Below, piece after piece: positions 62,499-64,000 of a DNA stretch of 64,000 bases (its first letter is position 1; every line of letters starts with the position of its first letter). The stretch is from positions 124,001 to 188,000 of the forward strand of contig NZ_KB899043.1 in NCBI RefSeq assembly GCF_000377985.1, written 5' to 3'. The translations under genes and the position numbers were made by a program. The notes under the pieces were generated by a model. It had not been told where the DNA came from and searched no databases. It saw only the letters and a program-made list of their open reading frames with translations. Source of the stretch: Sporolactobacillus vineae DSM 21990 = SL153 (GTDB lineage Bacteria; Bacillota; Bacilli; Bacillales; Sporolactobacillaceae).

Positions 62499-63302
62499 TC
62501 AGCTTACCGCATGGATATCTTTTTTTGAATAAACAATATAAGTGACAAGAACCGCCGCTACCACAATTCCCGCCGCCGTGATCAGATAAGGTGCTTCATA
62601 GGCGGAATGACGAATAATGTAAGCCGAGTTAAAATAATTGAACGGTGAAAAATAGCGGACCGCCGGATCGTTCTTCCCCGAATTGATCAGAGCACCGATC
62701 AGATAGAAACCGATAACCACACCGAGCGAGAGCGGCAGCACGGTTTTGAGCTTGCCGAATAGAACGGACAAAGCCATGCCGACGGCAAAGAAAATCAGCT
62801 GAATGAACAGCAGCGTTAAATTGATCAGGAAAAAGACTTTTCCGTCGAAATTATCTGTTTTTACCCCATTGGCGATAAGGATTGCCGCAGCATAAAAGAT
62901 CCAGTAAGTGGCAAGAATCGCCGTCAGCGAGGCAAAGAGTTTGGCTGTGACGATCGCCGGCCGCGAAACCGGCTTGACGAGCAAAAAATCAGCCGTCTGT
63001 TCACGCGATTCCTTGGAGAGGACGGAGAGGCCAAGATTCATGCCCTGAATCGCACCGCACAGGACAATAAAGGAAAAAATCATCGAGTAGAAGCCCAGAA
63101 TGGAGGTGATGTAACTCAGGTTGATGCCCAGCATCGCCCGGATCTGCGGCGGATAATTGGCAAGAAGCCGGACGAAGTCTTTTGCGTCATGTGCCATTCC
63201 GGGATAAATGGATAAGTACATTACAGCCAGCCCGATCAGCACCACGGTCCAGAGCATCGTCGATTTTCTCAGAGCTTTCAGCTCATGCACGTACATATTC
63301 AT
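62499..63302 (-). CDS. ABC-2 type permease (first)
   Basis: The 267-residue protein has six membrane helices and LSVLSKESREQTADFLLVKP, the same architecture as the following permease gene. It starts at ATG 5 bases after the ATPase stop, so the three genes form one operon. Confidence 0.85.
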   Translation of the reverse strand: MNMYVHELKALRKSTMLWTVVLIGLAVMYLSIYPGMAHDAKDFVRLLANYPPQIRAMLGINLSYITSILGFYSMIFSFIVLCGAIQGMNLGLSVLSKESREQTADFLLVKPVSRPAIVTAKLFASLTAILATYWIFYAAAILIANGVKTDNFDGKVFFLINLTLLFIQLIFFAVGMALSVLFGKLKTVLPLSLGVVIGFYLIGALINSGKNDPAVRYFSPFNYFNSAYIIRHSAYEAPYLITAAGIVVAAVLVTYIVYSKKDIHAVS

Positions 63303-63307
63303 GACAG

Positions 63308-64000
63308 TCAGCGCTCCTTTTCATAATAGTGCAGGAAAATTTCTTCAAGATCGGGTTCGCCGACCGACAGGTTAATCAGGTCGAGCCCGGCGATTTTTCG
63401 GATCACCGCATTGATGTCTCCTCTGAAAATAAAACTTGCCTCATTGTCCCTGACTTTCAGATCGCCGACACCGTCGATCTGGAAAATGTTTTTGTCGAGT
63501 CGGTTTCTCGCTTCCACATGAATCCGCTTATAATTGTTTTCCCGAAGTGTCCGGACCTTCTCGACCTGAATAATTCTCCCTTCCTTAATGAAGGCCACGC
63601 GGTCGCACATACGCTGCACTTCGGTCAGGATGTGCGATGAGAAAAAGACGGTGGCGCCTTTCTTGTTTTCCTCACGGATCAGTTCGAAAAACTTCTGCTG
63701 CATCAGCGGATCAAGCCCGCCGGTCGGCTCATCAAGAATAATCAGTTGCGGATCATGGAGGAGTCCCTGGACAATCCCGACTTTCTTCCTGTTGCCGTAG
63801 GAGAGGTCGGCAATCTTCCTTTTCAGGTCAAGATTCATCGCATCGGCCAGTTCATGAATTCGCCTGGTACAATCCTTTTTATAAAAGCTTGCGGAATACT
63901 TCAACAGATCGATAACCCGCATTTTTTCGTAGTAAAAAACCTCTGATGGCAGATAGCCCAGTTCTTTCCGGACTTCCGGATGGTCAAAGCAGCTCTTGCC
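63308..64000 (-). CDS. ABC transporter ATPase, C-terminal part (cut by window edge)
   Basis: At least 230 residues are encoded; the N-terminus with Walker A lies outside the window. Visible motifs are the signature LSYGNRKKVGIVQGLL, Walker B LIILDEPTGGLDP and the H-loop FFSSHIL. The frame is open to the window edge (GKSCFDHPEVRKELGYLPSE), so an internal ATG at 63922 is not the start. It energises the two ABC-2 permeases downstream. Confidence 0.92.
   Translation of the reverse strand, partial: GKSCFDHPEVRKELGYLPSEVFYYEKMRVIDLLKYSASFYKKDCTRRIHELADAMNLDLKRKIADLSYGNRKKVGIVQGLLHDPQLIILDEPTGGLDPLMQQKFFELIREENKKGATVFFSSHILTEVQRMCDRVAFIKEGRIIQVEKVRTLRENNYKRIHVEARNRLDKNIFQIDGVGDLKVRDNEASFIFRGDINAVIRKIAGLDLINLSVGEPDLEEIFLHYYEKER

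Overview
The window is a stretch of chromosome from a low-to-medium GC, endospore-forming Firmicute of the order Bacillales. The gene order matches the B. subtilis ruvB-to-sdh segment almost throughout (ruvBA, yebC, safA, niaR, obg-spo0B, rpmA-prp-rplU, spoIVFAB, minDC, mreDCB, radC, spoIIB, folC, valS, ysxE-spoVID, hemL, ysxC, lonB, clpX, tig, ysoA, then ysnB-rdgB-rph-gerM-murI-gerE-sdhBAC-yslB). Base composition near 50 percent GC and several differences from B. subtilis suggest a relative such as Sporolactobacillaceae, but the family assignment is inference.

Layout. 1-37 kb is a mostly minus-strand housekeeping and sporulation block: Holliday junction resolution, spore coat and cortex proteins, NAD-biosynthesis repressor, ribosome assembly GTPases, ribosomal proteins L21 and L27 with the Prp protease, the SpoIVFA/FB sigma-K activation pair behind a sigma-E-like promoter, the MreBCD-MinCD shape and division operon, a membrane GGDEF protein where comC lies in B. 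subtilis, a T-box controlled valS, a spoVID operon carrying one additional gene, an isolated hemL, then LonB, ClpX and trigger factor. A broken FTR1-type iron permease behind a Fur box sits between lonB and clpX. 37-52 kb is an accessory block where B. subtilis has the ilv-leu operon: an SOS-controlled UvrX/YolD pair, an iron alcohol dehydrogenase, a Lit-type lipoprotein transacylase, tRNA-Arg(UCU), YmaF, an orphan GvpU behind phased repeats, an Lsa-type ABC-F protein with an attenuator leader, an IDEAL-domain protein, a SRAP peptidase, a DUF2975/HTH/DUF4173 cluster, a PduO-like protein and several very small membrane proteins. 52-61 kb returns to conserved order (ysnB to yslB), and the right end carries an ABC-2 exporter (two permeases and a partial ATPase).

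How genes work together. Mother-cell sporulation genes (safA, coxA-like, spoIVFAB, spoVID, ysxE, gerM, gerE) lie among cell-cycle genes. Many short overlaps (rph-rdgB-ysnB, spoIVFA-spoIVFB, obg-spo0B, prp-rpmA, spoVID-next gene, uvrX-yolD) indicate coupled translation. The most interesting non-coding features are the ABC-F leader (promoter, 9-codon leader peptide, competing stems, terminator), phased repeats upstream of gvpU, a hairpin that buries the ribosome site of the gene at 45903, and a structured RNA-like segment at 42.6 kb.
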